Assembly: GCA_022385805.1 (NCBI GenBank)
Contig: MU277673.1
Location: 120,511-184,510, forward strand
Source: Pilatotrama ljubarskyi
Lineage: Eukaryota > Basidiomycota > Agaricomycetes > Polyporales > Polyporaceae
Direction: 5' to 3'
Length of the DNA: 64,000 nucleotides
In this document: positions 35,601-45,823 of the stretch, piece after piece
Position numbering within the stretch: position 1 is the stretch's first letter
Layout: every line of letters begins with the position of its first letter
Made by a program: the position numbers and the translations under genes
The notes under the pieces: model-generated
Told to the model about the DNA's origin: nothing
The model's input: only the letters and a program-made list of their open reading frames with translations
Database searches by the model: none

Positions 35601-38254
35601 ATGGTCCTGTCTTCCAGTAACCGTAAAAGCTTTGCGCTCAATCTCCACATCCCGCTCTCGAGGTCTTCCTCCGCCAGTCCATCTTCGTCCAAGGATAGTG
35701 CGCTCTCGCAGTCTGACCGCTCCCTGCACTCCTTCGCGTTCTCGCCCTCGCGTGCCGCGTTCCTCTCCCCGCGCGGTCCACTTCCTCCCGCATCCCTCCA
35801 TGTCAAGCAGGAGCAGCCTATCCTTCCGATCCCCTTGACAGACGGTCTCGACCCGAGCGAGAAGATGAAGCTGCTCCGCAAGACGCGCAAGCTCAGCCGC
35901 ATTCTCGGAGAGGTGCCCATTCCGGTCTCAGTGGACAGTCCCTTTCACGCTACAATGGATTTCGGGTTCCTCGACGTGCGCGAAGAGCCTTCCCTGACCT
36001 CGGCGTCCACATCTGCATCCTCCGCTGCTACGAGATCCCCTGCCGAGGACACCCTGAACTCCTTGAAGCGTAGCGCGACTGTGAGCCATAACAGGCACGC
36101 TCAGCAAAAGGAGATCCATCGTGCGCGCTCCCTCGCCTCCCTCCGCCCCTCCCTCTCAATACCTGCCGCCGCCGTCGCCATACATCCGTCACCTATCTCC
36201 CCGGTCACTTTCGCGTGGCCCGACAACTACCCAATACCACCATCACCCGTTTCACCGGTGTCGCAGACGGACGAGTGCACGCCCGACGATGCGCACTTGA
36301 GACGCGACTCCATTGCCTCATCCAGACGTGACTCGGTGGCGTCGTCCATCTTTCCGTCTCAACGAAGTCCGGAGCAGGTGCTGCGTGCGCGTGCGGCCAA
36401 GCTCGCTCGTCAGCTAGGCGACAACATCCCACCGGAGGTGCTATTACGTGCCTCTTCCCCGCAACCGCGCTCGCCGCTCACATCGCCCTCGGTCATGTCG
36501 TTTGCAGAAACGTCGCTAACGATCCGTGAGCCTCAGCCACGTACCTCGTCGACCCAGCGCACGAGAGGCGACCGGCGGGATCTTAAGCGCCGGCTGAGCC
36601 TCGACATCCGTGCCTTTGTTCGAATACCCGAGCCGCCGGTCCCATCTCCTGCCCTGTCAGATACAGTTAAGTACGGAGACATTCCTGCCATGGATGGGCG
36701 TCGCTCGGCAGGGAGGGAAGGGTCAGCGCCACATATGACCAGGCCTTATGATACTACTGAGCCTGAGGAGGGCGTGCCAGTGCCCGATGTGGCGCCGCCG
36801 GCTGTCGAGGGGGACTCGGCCCTGGTCTCGGACTTGGACTCGGACTCGGAGGACGGCGCGCGACCGCTCTCGCTGGAGAAACAGCGCTTGCTGAACGTGC
36901 GGCGGGCACGCAAGATGCTGCAGGTACGTCATGTCTCACTGGGCTGCGTTTAGAGTTGCAGGCTGATCGCCGACTCGGGGCTGCACCCATCCACGCACCT
37001 GTCCGTCATCTCCATTCGACGCTGCAGGTGTTCGGCAACGAGCCCCCTCCCGCCCTATTCCAGATCACGAACATTCCTGCGAACGCCACGGACGAGGGTA
37101 TATCTGTCGCCCTGAGCATCGCCCACCGCAGGGACGACTCGCGCGCGACGGCCACTTCTGTACCTTCGAGCACACTCTCCGTGCCCGACACTCGACACGG
37201 ACAGCGGGATTCCGTTGGGACTGCTTCGTCCGCAGACAACCTCTCGCCGCTGGTCTTCGCTGACCCAGCCTCTGTGCCACCCTCTCGGGTCCACTCCCCA
37301 CACCAGCGACCCGCCGACGGCGATCCCGAATTGATCCCACCTTTACCGCCGCTCCCGCCATCGCAAGACACCGTGCTCGAAATCGCTCCGTCCTCGCCGC
37401 TGTCCGTCCCGACCGTCGCTTCGTCCAGCCTACACTCGCTCTCTGCCCCGTCCGCCATTTCCATCCCTGCGTCGCATTCCTACTCTACACTCGACCAAGG
37501 CCCGCTCTCCTCTCCTATCCGCTCGTCTTTCCAAGCCAGCCCTCCCGCGAATCAGACCATGTTCCTCTGGGGCCCCGCATCTGCACCCGCCTCGCCACCT
37601 CTGGCCACGGCCTCCGTCCTCTCAGACCCGCTGGTGGAGGTGCACCCGGCGGACCCGCACTTCCGTGACCGCCGCCGACGTGCGGCTAAGCTCTCCCGCT
37701 TCTTCGGCGTGGGCCTGCACGACATAGCCGGCATGCTCCGTGGCGGCAGCTCCTCCTCCGCAGGCGCCGCTGCGACAACCGGCACCCCCGCCTCCCCTCC
37801 CCTCCGCGAGTTCAAGAGATCAGGCTCTTCCGACTCCATTCCCTCGCCCGTGTCCCCTCAGGAGACCGTCCCCTCGCCCACCTCCGTGCGCTCCTCGCGG
37901 TCGACGCGCCCCGCGACGAGCTCCGGGATCGTCGGCGACCCGTCAGTATCCATCGCCGAGTCGCCCCGGCCGCGCAAGCGCACGTTGAGCTCTGGGACTC
38001 GCAGCCAGAGCGTCTCCGGCAGGCCGCGGCGGCCGCAGACGCAGCCTTCCATGCAGCCCGGTGTGGAGCGGAATCGGTCGAACAGCCAGCCGGAGGGGAT
38101 GTCGCAGCAGATGCACAATCGCGCGTTCTCTACGACCGTGGAGGTGCTGGCCGAGAGCAAGGGCCGCTTCGCGTTCCTGGACACGCGGCGACCTAGCAAA
38201 GTCAAGGAGCTCAACATGCAAGACGTGGTGCGCGAGCTGCGGAAAATCAAGTAG
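35601..38254 (+). CDS. Disordered basidiomycete protein with a four-fold repeated basic-helix motif, 849 aa
   Basis: Exon 1 is 35601-36923 and exon 2 is 37028-38254 (850 codons), with a GTACGT donor and GCAG acceptor. The protein is mainly Ser/Pro/Arg and low in hydrophobics. Four short basic segments share a pattern: RKTRKLSRILG at 93-103, RARAAKLARQLG at 262-273, RRARKMLQVFG at about 434-444 and RRRAAKLSRFFG at 657-668. The common form is basic-x-x-K-Leu/Met-x-x-hydrophobic-Leu/Phe-Gly. The third copy is split by the intron exactly before the Val. The C-terminus FAFLDTRRPSKVKELNMQD also looks ordered. I know no named family. A docking scaffold or cytoskeleton-linked role is possible, but nothing here proves it. 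Confidence 0.75.
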
Positions 38255-38748
38255 GACCATTCCATTGCTTTCTATCTTATACCTATCTGGATTTGCTGGA
38301 TTTGCGGTTATATCGTATCACACTGCTCCTTCCAATGTCACAGTAGTACTGCCTCTTCAAGCTTCAGATGCGCCGCAACACCTCTGCCAACGCACGCATT
38401 TATTTATCGTATTGCTCTAGCTTAGTACATGAAGAAGATAGCTTTCGTATCATCGCCCATCCGCATCATGCCCCCCGCCTACTGCAGATTTCTCACTATT
38501 CTCCGACATCTACGACTCATTTTTCGATGCCATACCACGCAATTGCGCGAGCCGCGTTGCGCATTACAGTACAGCTTCAGATAAGTAGCCCAATGCATCC
38601 TTCGACTTGCTGGATCAGAGACGGATCATATGGAGACTCGTGAAGGCGTGAACATCGATGTTACCTGGCTACTAGTAATACAATGCTACATGCTGGTTAT
38701 CTGTACAGAACCCGGATGATCAACAAGCCTATGCTCATCGCTAGTCAC

Positions 38749-39155
38749 TCAGTTCTGCATGTCGTCCAAGACCTGCTGAGAGTGCTGTTTGGTCTCCTCG
38801 CTGTTGTTGGGGTTGGAGATCGCTGCCTATGGACAGCCGTCAGTATCCGAAGGCGTGCAGGCGTACACTAGGTACCTTGTGGCCGCGCTCGACCTGGCCA
38901 GCATGGGCCTCGGCGGAGTCGGTCTCTCCGCTCTCCTCCATCTGCCGGAGACGGTCGGCAGCGCGTTGCTTGGCCTCCTCAGAGTTGTTCGGGTTTGAGA
39001 TTGCGGCCTCTAATGTAGCGGCCGTTACGGATGGATGTGCGTCCATATGACTATGTGACACTCACTCAGGCCGCGAGAGACCTTTGCCATCAGTGAGCAA
39101 ACCTTATATGGGAGGCAAGAGAGGAGCGAAGACTCACGTTACCGGGGTTGGTCAT
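38749..39155 (-). CDS. Con-6 family stress/conidiation protein, 81 aa, four exons (copy A)
   Basis: The exons are 39155-39138, 39081-39066, 39009-38876 and 38826-38749 (82 codons). The protein reads NPGNVSRGL, then AAISNPNNSEEAKQRA, a hinge ending in VERGHK, and a second AAISNPNNSEETKQHS repeat with VLDDM. These paired NPN-x-SEE-x-K repeats define the Con-6 (conidiation-specific protein 6) family. The proteins are small, hydrophilic and disordered, and accumulate in spores or under light, starvation and other stress; their molecular role is unclear. Exon sizes of 18, 16, 134 and 78 nt match those of the paralogue at 42941-43372. A TATA-like TATATAAG sits 91 bp upstream. Confidence 0.92.
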
Positions 39156-39245
39156 CTTAAGAGAATGGGGTGGCGAAGTGAGACAGAAGTGGGAGGGTAC
39201 AGGCGAGAGGGGTGCTTGTTGGGCTATCGACGAGGGAGATGCGCC

Positions 39246-39253
39246 CTTATATA
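39246..39253 (-). promoter_or_regulatory. TATA box of Con-6 copy A
   Basis: The minus strand reads TATATAAG here, about 91 bp upstream of the start codon at 39155. That position fits a TATA box with a short leader and suits an inducible gene. Confidence 0.55.
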
Positions 39254-39390
39254 CTCGAGCACGGAGTAGCTGGACATGACTGTCTGCTCGTCATCGAGTG
39301 CCAGTCTTCTTTCGTACTTCAGGATCTGCCGTAGGACAGACCGTACATGGTTGCGCGTTGTCCGCTTTCGACCAGACGCGTCGCGACGCG

Positions 39391-39398
39391 TGACGTCA
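39391..39398. promoter_or_regulatory. Perfect CRE palindrome upstream of Con-6 copy A
   Basis: TGACGTCA is the full ATF/CREB-type binding palindrome. It lies 236 bp upstream of the start codon and 137 bp beyond the TATA box. In fungi such sites are bound by Atf1-type bZIP stress regulators. Binding here is inferred. Confidence 0.5.
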
Positions 39399-40896
39399 TC
39401 GTCGCTCCAGGTCCTCGTGACGAAGGTCGTCACAGTCGCCGAATCGCGCCCAGTGAGCCGATCTCTTCGGCTTGTCCCCTGCTGATCGCGCTTCCAAGCT
39501 CTGTTCTAGTCAGTGCACCGATGTCGCTCCTGCTAGGCCAACCCGGCACGTTCGCATCCGTCTGGATCCTCTTCAGAGTTCTTCACATCGGCGTCTGCAC
39601 ATCCGTTCATCGACCCGCTGCATACGGAACCCGCACCGTAGCCTACCCGCAATTCACGGCCAAACCATATTATGCCTGCACTCTGGTGACATTACATCGA
39701 TCGATACATGCACCGGATCCACTCGAGTGTATTGACACGAGCACTTGAATATATCGTACGGAATAATGTACTCCACCGGACGCTGGACGCTTCGCATGGT
39801 TAGCTTTCACTCGTATGTGTCTGAGATCCACTGGTAAGCATGCCCCATCCAACATTCCATCCTCTCGATGACGAGAGCCTCATTGCTTGGCGGTCAATCT
39901 TTGCACGAGCATTGTCATTGCCTCAGACATGCAGCTGTGCAGATTTGACTCATGCCGGAGTACAGCCAGTGCTCGACCGACCTGCTTGCAGCATCGCCGC
40001 CCCTGTCCAAGGAGAGGCGGGGGGACTTGCCACGCCTATGATGAACGTCGGCAAGGATGGTGGCGTTGACATTGACAGGCCCACCCTCGGCGCCCGCACC
40101 GTCTGTCCGGCATCCTCTCCTGCGCTCTCCTGCTGCAACAGTCTGGCCACTCTAACAGACCGAAGTGCGATACGATGGATTCTCTCTCCTTCCGTAGCCG
40201 CCGGACATGTATGTCAACGTCTCGCATGGCAGATGTCCGGCCCTGATTGAGACAGCGTCACTGCTTCTGCGCGGTAGTGCGCGGTGTTCGTGGACTTGCC
40301 GCGGAGAGCCTGAGGCTCGTATATATAGTGTAACAGGGGCTGCAAATCCTTACGCACTTGTTATCAGTCTCCGGGATCACTCCTGCACGACAATGCAGGG
40401 CCGAGGCTCAATCATGCAGAGGTACGAAGTGTCTAACCAGCTTTGGACGTAATATCAGCGTTGGACTAGGGGAGATGAGCGGCAGCGCTCATGATTTAAA
40501 TTATGTCCCCTGTGCGCGGACTGGCCGTCTATCTGCCAAGAGGAGCCACTAGGAACGTCGCTCGCGCAAGCGGCCGATCGTTCACTTTATCCATATCGTC
40601 TCCGAGCGCTCACTCAATACTCATGGGCGAGGCGGTGAGTACCCAAGATTGCCCAGCCAGCAGTCCGACAGACAAGGAGCAACACAAATGTCCCCCCGTG
40701 GGCACGTTCTGCGCACCTGCAACACATTTATACCTCAGGCAGGGCACGCTGCCATGTTTTCCTCGCCTCCGAGCCCCTCACCCCGGGAAGTGAGTAGACT
40801 GCGTTCCTTCCCCTCTTCGACTGCTCATGACCACGGCAGTTCATACCACAACCTAACCTCTACAAACCGCAGTCAAACGACTAGTGTCTTCTCGGA
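39399..40896. other. 1.5 kb upstream of the MARVEL gene, no supported gene
   Basis: Frames here lack recognisable domains. A TATATATAG run near 40320 is the strongest promoter-like feature but lies 570 bp before the MARVEL start codon, so a long or spliced leader is possible. Confidence 0.4.
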
Positions 40897-41822
40897 ATGT
40901 ACTGGCTCTCTATCATGCGTATAGCCTTCCTGGGTAGGCATGCCACGCCGTCTTCGAAGAGCAGGCGGCTAACAGAGTCCCTTACAGGCTGGGCTGTTTT
41001 CTGTTCTCTCGTCCTCCTGGGCGTAGGGGCGCACGCTCTCTCCGTGCTCGGGGGCTTGAACAATCTCCCCACATTTGCTTGGGCGGGCTTGTCTGTCGCC
41101 ACCGGCGTCCTCACCCTTGTCACGTTGCCTGCCATGTGCGCACAACACCTCCGCTCTCCGCGCCCGCCCGTACTGACGCTTGGTTCCTCAGGCTGGTTAT
41201 CGACTTCCTCAGGTCGGGAGCGTTCAGCTCAATGATCGTGGTTGAGCTCGCGTGGTTAGGTCAGTCATCAGCGTTCTCCTCGCAGTAACTGACTTGCTGA
41301 CGGTGCAACGCAGGCTTCCTCGGCGTGCTATTCCTCGCAACAGGAGGTGCGGCTGCCGACAGTGCAGCTACCTTCTGGGGAAACTGCGGCCAGTGGACTC
41401 CCGCGTCGGCGCAAACCGTCTGCTCGGAGACCTCGGCGGCAGCAGCATTCGGCTTCCTAGCGTGGCTTCCACGTAAGTCCATCTCACCCTGTCGAATCAC
41501 GCAAGATCGCTGAATACCATGCGCAGTCTGGGGTTATACCATCACGCTCCTCGTCTTGCTCATCATCCACGCGAACCGCGGCCACTACGTGTGGAAGTCG
41601 TCCGTCAAGGAGGCGAACTTCGCAGCGGGTCTCCCACCTGCTAGTACGTCCGCTCCCGGGATGAACGCATACGGAAGCGAGGTCAAGCCGTACGAGGCAG
41701 CGTCTCTCAACCCCGGCCAGGTCCCGTACGCGTACCCGCCTAGCGCTACCGTTTCCCCTGCCCCGACGGGTTATGGTCAGCCTGCCGCCCCTCGCCCCGC
41801 GAATGCCTATCCCCAAGTCTGA
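40897..41822 (+). CDS. MARVEL-type four-helix membrane protein, 235 aa, five exons
   Basis: The exons are 40897-40933, 40988-41135, 41192-41259, 41314-41472 and 41527-41822 (236 codons). Four hydrophobic segments are clear: WAVFCSLVLLGVGAHAL, FAWAGLSVATGVLTLVTLPA, MIVVELAWLGFLGVLFLA and WGYTITLLVLLIIHA. A Cys pair (GNCGQW ... VCSETSAA) lies in the loop before the last helix. This four-helix layout with a short N-terminus and a Pro/Tyr/Ala-rich cytosolic tail is that of fungal MARVEL-domain proteins, thought to organise membrane microdomains or vesicle traffic. Start choice is the weakest point: the ATG used gives a short first helix, and earlier exons cannot be excluded. Confidence 0.8.
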
Positions 41823-42940
41823 TTGACGGGGTCGTCTGTTCTGCGAGGGTCGTTGAACCGGTCTATCTCTTGTCCTCTGTATGCTCCTTATCATCCTGGG
41901 TTCGCGGCCGTTGCTTCCGGGCTTGTGACTGTACTACACTACATTATACGTCTCTAGTATACTTGATTACTCTGCGCCGTCTGTCTATCCGTCGAGCTCC
42001 CCGCCACTGCAGTGGTGGTGCTCGAGCGTCTGCAGTATCCCGCTGGGTCAAGCTTGTCAGTTTCGTCCCAACTACCCAGTCATGCATATGGACTCTCAGC
42101 GAGTCAGCGCTCCAGCTGCTGAGCAATGCAGAGAATCGACTCCGCTTCCCATGCTACCCACCGCCCAAGACACCATCATGTGCATGCATATGCCCGCCGC
42201 CAAGTTCGCGGTTCTTGACATCATTTGTGGATGACGCGGACAACAACCAGGCTGGCCGACTGCCCGGACTGACCTCACCGACTCCTGTCGACGTCGCCGT
42301 ACGCTCTGCGAAGCCCGCCACTGCCGGCGCATCCCTATTGCGCGCTTGCGTCATCTATGCGTCGACTCCATTTTCGACAACAACCCTCGGTTCTGTGCCC
42401 TCTCTCGACCGCCAATCCGATGGATAACGCGTACATATCTCGTTGTTTACATGATGACTCCTCTTGCTCCTGCTCCAGCAGGAATCCTGTCACTGGATGG
42501 CGCTATGGCTTTTAATTGTGCGGAAAGCCTCGGCACGCCCGGGATGTACGCCAGCGGACATCACACAGACCACAGAATGTCGGTTCTAGCACCTCGAGTG
42601 GATCCTCGTTTGAGTCAGAACTGCGCTCCACCGCGCTCTGAACCAGCAAAGTGCCGTAAACGCCGTGAATCCACCAGCCACCACGACGGTCACCTCGAGC
42701 GACGTGACGCGGGCTTGACATCATCCTCCACATCCGTCCACGGCGTCGCGGAGAATTCGCGAACGAGAGCGACAGAGCGTCGGGAACGACGCGTTGGGGC
42801 CCTGACGTAGCGATCGCCACCAGGTCTGGCGAAACGCATAAAAGGACCAGCTTCGTCGCCCAGATCCCTTGACTTCGAGTCGAACGTCGTCTACGCACAC
42901 TAGATCAACTCTTCTACCAAACACAACCACTTCGATCAAC
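41823..42940 (+). promoter_or_regulatory. Upstream region of Con-6 copy B with TATA-like and CRE-like motifs
   Basis: CATAAAAGG at 42837-42846 lies about 97 bp before the start codon, the same spacing as the TATA box of copy A. A CRE half site TGACGT is at 42803-42808, and CGACGTGACGCG lies near 42700-42711. No gene is supported elsewhere in this 1.1 kb. Confidence 0.4.
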
Positions 42941-43372
42941 ATGTCTAACCCCGGAAACGTACGTGCTTCTTCGTTCTTCACTTGGTCTCTTGGATGGTTC
43001 GCTGACCAGTGTAATGCTCTATAGGTTGCGCGTGGTCTCAGTTAGTACCATGGCCGTCTTCGTCATGTTCTGAAGCATGTACTGACCTCGACATCCGCAG
43101 AGGCCGCCATCTCTAATCCCAACAACTCTGAGGAGGCGAAGGAGCGCGCGCAGGAGCGTCTCCAGCAGATGGAGCAGAGCGGCGAGCTCAACTCCCGTGA
43201 GGCTCATGAGGACAACGTCGCGATCGGCCACAAGGTTCGTTATGTCGCCTCCTGTTAGCGTCTCGCACGTCGACTGACGACGCCTTCGCAGGCTGCGCTA
43301 TCCAACCCCAACATCTCCGAGGAGGCCAAGGAGCACTCCGCGCAGGTCCTCGAGGACATGGGCCGCAAGTAA
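42941..43372 (+). CDS. Con-6 family stress/conidiation protein, 82 aa, four exons (copy B)
   Basis: The exons are 42941-42958, 43025-43040, 43101-43234 and 43292-43372 (83 codons). The protein begins MSNPGNVARGLK, has AAISNPNNSEEAKERA and, after NVAIGHK, a second repeat ALSNPNISEEAKEHS followed by VLEDMGRK. It is a clear paralogue of the gene at 38749-39155 on the opposite strand, with identical sizes for the first three exons. The family is known for high expression in spores and stressed hyphae; no enzymatic motif is present. The 3' end is convergent with RPB8 (358 bp between stops). Confidence 0.93.
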
Positions 43373-43730
43373 ATCTGGACTCCGTCACGCTGTTGTAACT
43401 ATAATGTATCAGTAGTCTTGATTGTAATATCGGATTGCTTTCGGTGTTGTCACTTCTACCTTTGAGCGTGCTAGGTCTTCGCATGGTGTGAGCTATAGTA
43501 TGGTACAACCTCGGCCTCGCATGAAGGGACATATATCGTCACGTACCATGCTCTCCGATTGCGTTACTGTGCAGGTTCTTGCGGGAAACGATCATCTCCT
43601 GTTGACGCAGACTTGCCGTCCTCTTCTCCATCCCACACTTGGTGGCCCCGGGTCACACGTACGCCCGAGATCGCAAGCGACTGCGAAAGGTGAAGTAGAA
43701 ATACAAAAGAAGGCAGTAAGAACCGCGATA

Positions 43731-44452
43731 TCACCGGCGTAGGAGTATGAATACAGGGTCTCCGAGTACGATACTCGTCATATGCCGGAAGGAACCCGTG
43801 AGGGACATGAGAAGTCCGCCAAACGACGCGTAGGCCGTCCTTGAGAGGCCATGAGTACAGGAGAACGACTGACGATCATACCATAGGACTTACACAATCT
43901 CTGCTGATCCTCCATCGAACCTGTATACCTTTGGAAATCGCATGAGCCGGCCAGAACATCAAAGACGGGCGCGGCAAGAGAGAAGACGAGCGGCTCGCGA
44001 CGCGAGTGGGACTCGGGAGGGGAACTGCGCGAGAAGGTAGGTCGAACACTCACCTTCCCGTACATGACATACTCGTAATCGTCGTCAAGCCCTCTCCGCC
44101 CCTTCGCGTCTGGTCGCCAAACGTCCCTGTCCTTGTCCTCCTCCTCCGTCCCTGCAGCTCCTTGTGGTGCGCGCGAGAGCGAGGACGCAAGCGCGAGAGC
44201 GAAGGACTGGCCGTTTTGCAATGGGAATAGCTCGACATTGTAATCCAGCGTAAGGTCCATATCATAGTTCTTTGAGTGCGCGTATAGACGCGATACTGCA
44301 AATCACCGGTCACCGTAAAGGTCAGTAGGCTGGTATAAGGGAGTAGCAGCGTTCCGCGGGCGCGTACCCCGGTCAAATTTCTTGCCCTCCTTATCTATGG
44401 CATTGATGGTGAAGATATCGTCGAAGACAATATTGGACGTGTTGGCAGACAT
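43731..44452 (-). CDS. RPB8: RNA polymerases I, II and III common subunit Rpb8 (RPABC3), 156 aa, four exons
   Basis: The exons are 44452-44368, 44295-44054, 43928-43894 and 43839-43731 (157 codons). NIVFDDIFTINAIDKEGKKF, VSRLYAHSKNYDMDLTLDYN, VELFPL, then DYEYVMYGKVYRFDG and YASFGGLLMSLTG are the Rpb8 hallmarks of the OB-like fold. The usual acidic, poorly conserved loop is present in the middle. The protein is an essential nuclear subunit shared by all three RNA polymerases. The C-terminus IVLGDPVFILLRR is typical. Only 181 bp of original sequence remain upstream before the retroposed insertion at 44634. Confidence 0.94.
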
Positions 44453-44618
44453 TTTTGCGGTTCTTAATGTCCAGTATTCGAATCGTACCGCAGAGCAACA
44501 GAAAGCAGGAGATCGTCCCAGGAGCAGTCCAGACAGAGAGATTTCGCGCTTCCGCCACAGCGGTCTTCTGCGAGACACGGCAAAGGCCGAACGATCGAGA
44601 ATGGCAACTCTTTATAAT

Positions 44619-44633
44619 AAGTTGCTCTGCCTC
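44619..44633 (+). repeat. Target-site duplication, left copy (15 bp)
   Basis: AAGTTGCTCTGCCTC is repeated exactly, in the same orientation, at 45710-45724. The poly-T tract starts at the very next base. Confidence 0.85.
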
Positions 44634-44640
44634 TTTTTTT

Positions 44641-44677
<37 letters not shown>

Positions 44678-44686
44678 TTTTTTTTT
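44634..44686 (+). repeat. Poly-T tract (poly(A) tail of the retroposed element)
   Basis: Seven T, one G, thirty-five T (44642-44676), one G and nine T. It is the longest homopolymer of the window by far and sits at the boundary of the 15-bp duplication. Confidence 0.9.
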
Positions 44687-45709
44687 GTTGTCACAGAACT
44701 TGCTATCCCGCGTACATAGTACAGATGCGGCTGTAATAACGACTCTCATACCCAGACCCGCTGAACGCTTAACGCCAGCTTTAACTCCCTTGAACGGACT
44801 GCCCACAAGTGTCCTCCCCAACGATCGGTGAAAGGTGGTTGTGCGAGTCGATCTCGCTTGCGAGATCTGCCTTCCTGGGTGGGACCGTTTGCTGTTAATC
44901 GGCATGTGAGATGTCGGAACGGCGCGAACACGGGTTTAGCGGCGCATGCCTCCCCAGATGCCCGGCCTGTGGTGGACGTGGGTGTGCGCGTAGGGCCGGT
45001 CACATAGGACACAGCCGCTGAGATGTCGGCCGCAGCCTTCCCAAAGTTCCGAAATGAGAGCAGGCGGCGCGCTGCCGCTTAGGCGAGGTAGCCTCTGGAC
45101 CAGCGAGTTCGAGATCCGTGACCATCTTCATCTCCTGCACCGCGAACTCCTTCGCGATGGCTTCACCCATCCCCTTCCCATACGGCTAGGCTGACGCTGA
45201 AGCAGAGCCCGGAGCATTGATTGGGTATTTCACCCGCACTGCCCACAGCAACGCCCAGCGAGGAGTTTCCAACAGATGTACGTTGGTGTCGGTGTTGGAT
45301 GGCCGTAGATTGACCTCCCAGCGCACAACCTCACGTGGAAGCTCGCACCGAGGCTACGTCCTGTACCGTACTTGTGCCGCTGAACTCGTGTCCCTCGGGA
45401 GCGGAACAGCAATCTTCGGGCGTAGATGCCTTGTAGGACGTGGACGAGGGGGATGCACGCTGATCTCCCGCCGAGGGGATGGGCTGAAGGAAGTGAGAGG
45501 CGTCGGAGGTCGGGTCGCTGGTTACCGGAGTGGAGAGCACGATGTGCCGATAAATAGGTGAGAGCCTTGACGGGAAGCCGGTGTAGAATTAAGAAGAGTT
45601 TGGTAGGATAAAAGCCGAGCGATCATGGACGTTGGACTCGGACAGCTTCTCGCGGGACGCAGCGATAGGCGCCCGGGAGGAGGTGGTGGTACGGAGTCAA
45701 GGAGGGATG
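44634..45709 (-). mobile_element. Retroposed insertion with poly(A) tail (retrocopy or non-LTR/SINE-like), 1076 bp
   Basis: On the minus strand the element begins right after one copy of a 15-bp direct repeat and ends in a poly(A) tail, broken by two single C residues, that touches the other copy. This is the footprint of target-primed reverse transcription by LINE-type machinery. The body has no LTRs. It contains short coding-like pieces such as MGEAIAKEFAVQEMKMVTDL and, in another frame, KAAADISAAVSYVTG, as expected of a decayed copy of an mRNA. I could not identify a parent gene or a reverse transcriptase, so a processed pseudogene, a SINE-like element or a truncated LINE are all possible. 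Confidence 0.7.
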
Positions 45710-45724
45710 AAGTTGCTCTGCCTC
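45710..45724 (+). repeat. Target-site duplication, right copy (15 bp)
   Basis: This is an exact copy of 44619-44633. Flanking bases on either side differ, so the duplication is precisely 15 bp. Confidence 0.85.
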
Positions 45725-45823
45725 CCTTATAGTATCTGGGACATCATCATACTACGGATGAACGCACTGGACTCGCTTCAGCCCCCCTTACAGATTAACC
45801 GGCCTACACTATTTCATATTCAT

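Noticed and set aside
39840..40250. Plus-strand open frame of about 136 codons between the Con-6 and MARVEL genes
   Set aside because: No motif, no consistent splice partner and frame competition on the other strand. It is treated as intergenic.
44634..44686. Poly-T tract as an RNA polymerase III terminator
   Set aside because: A terminator needs only a few T. A run of 35 T joined to an exact 15-bp target-site duplication is explained by a reverse-transcribed poly(A) tail, and no A/B-box gene is visible on the + strand before it.
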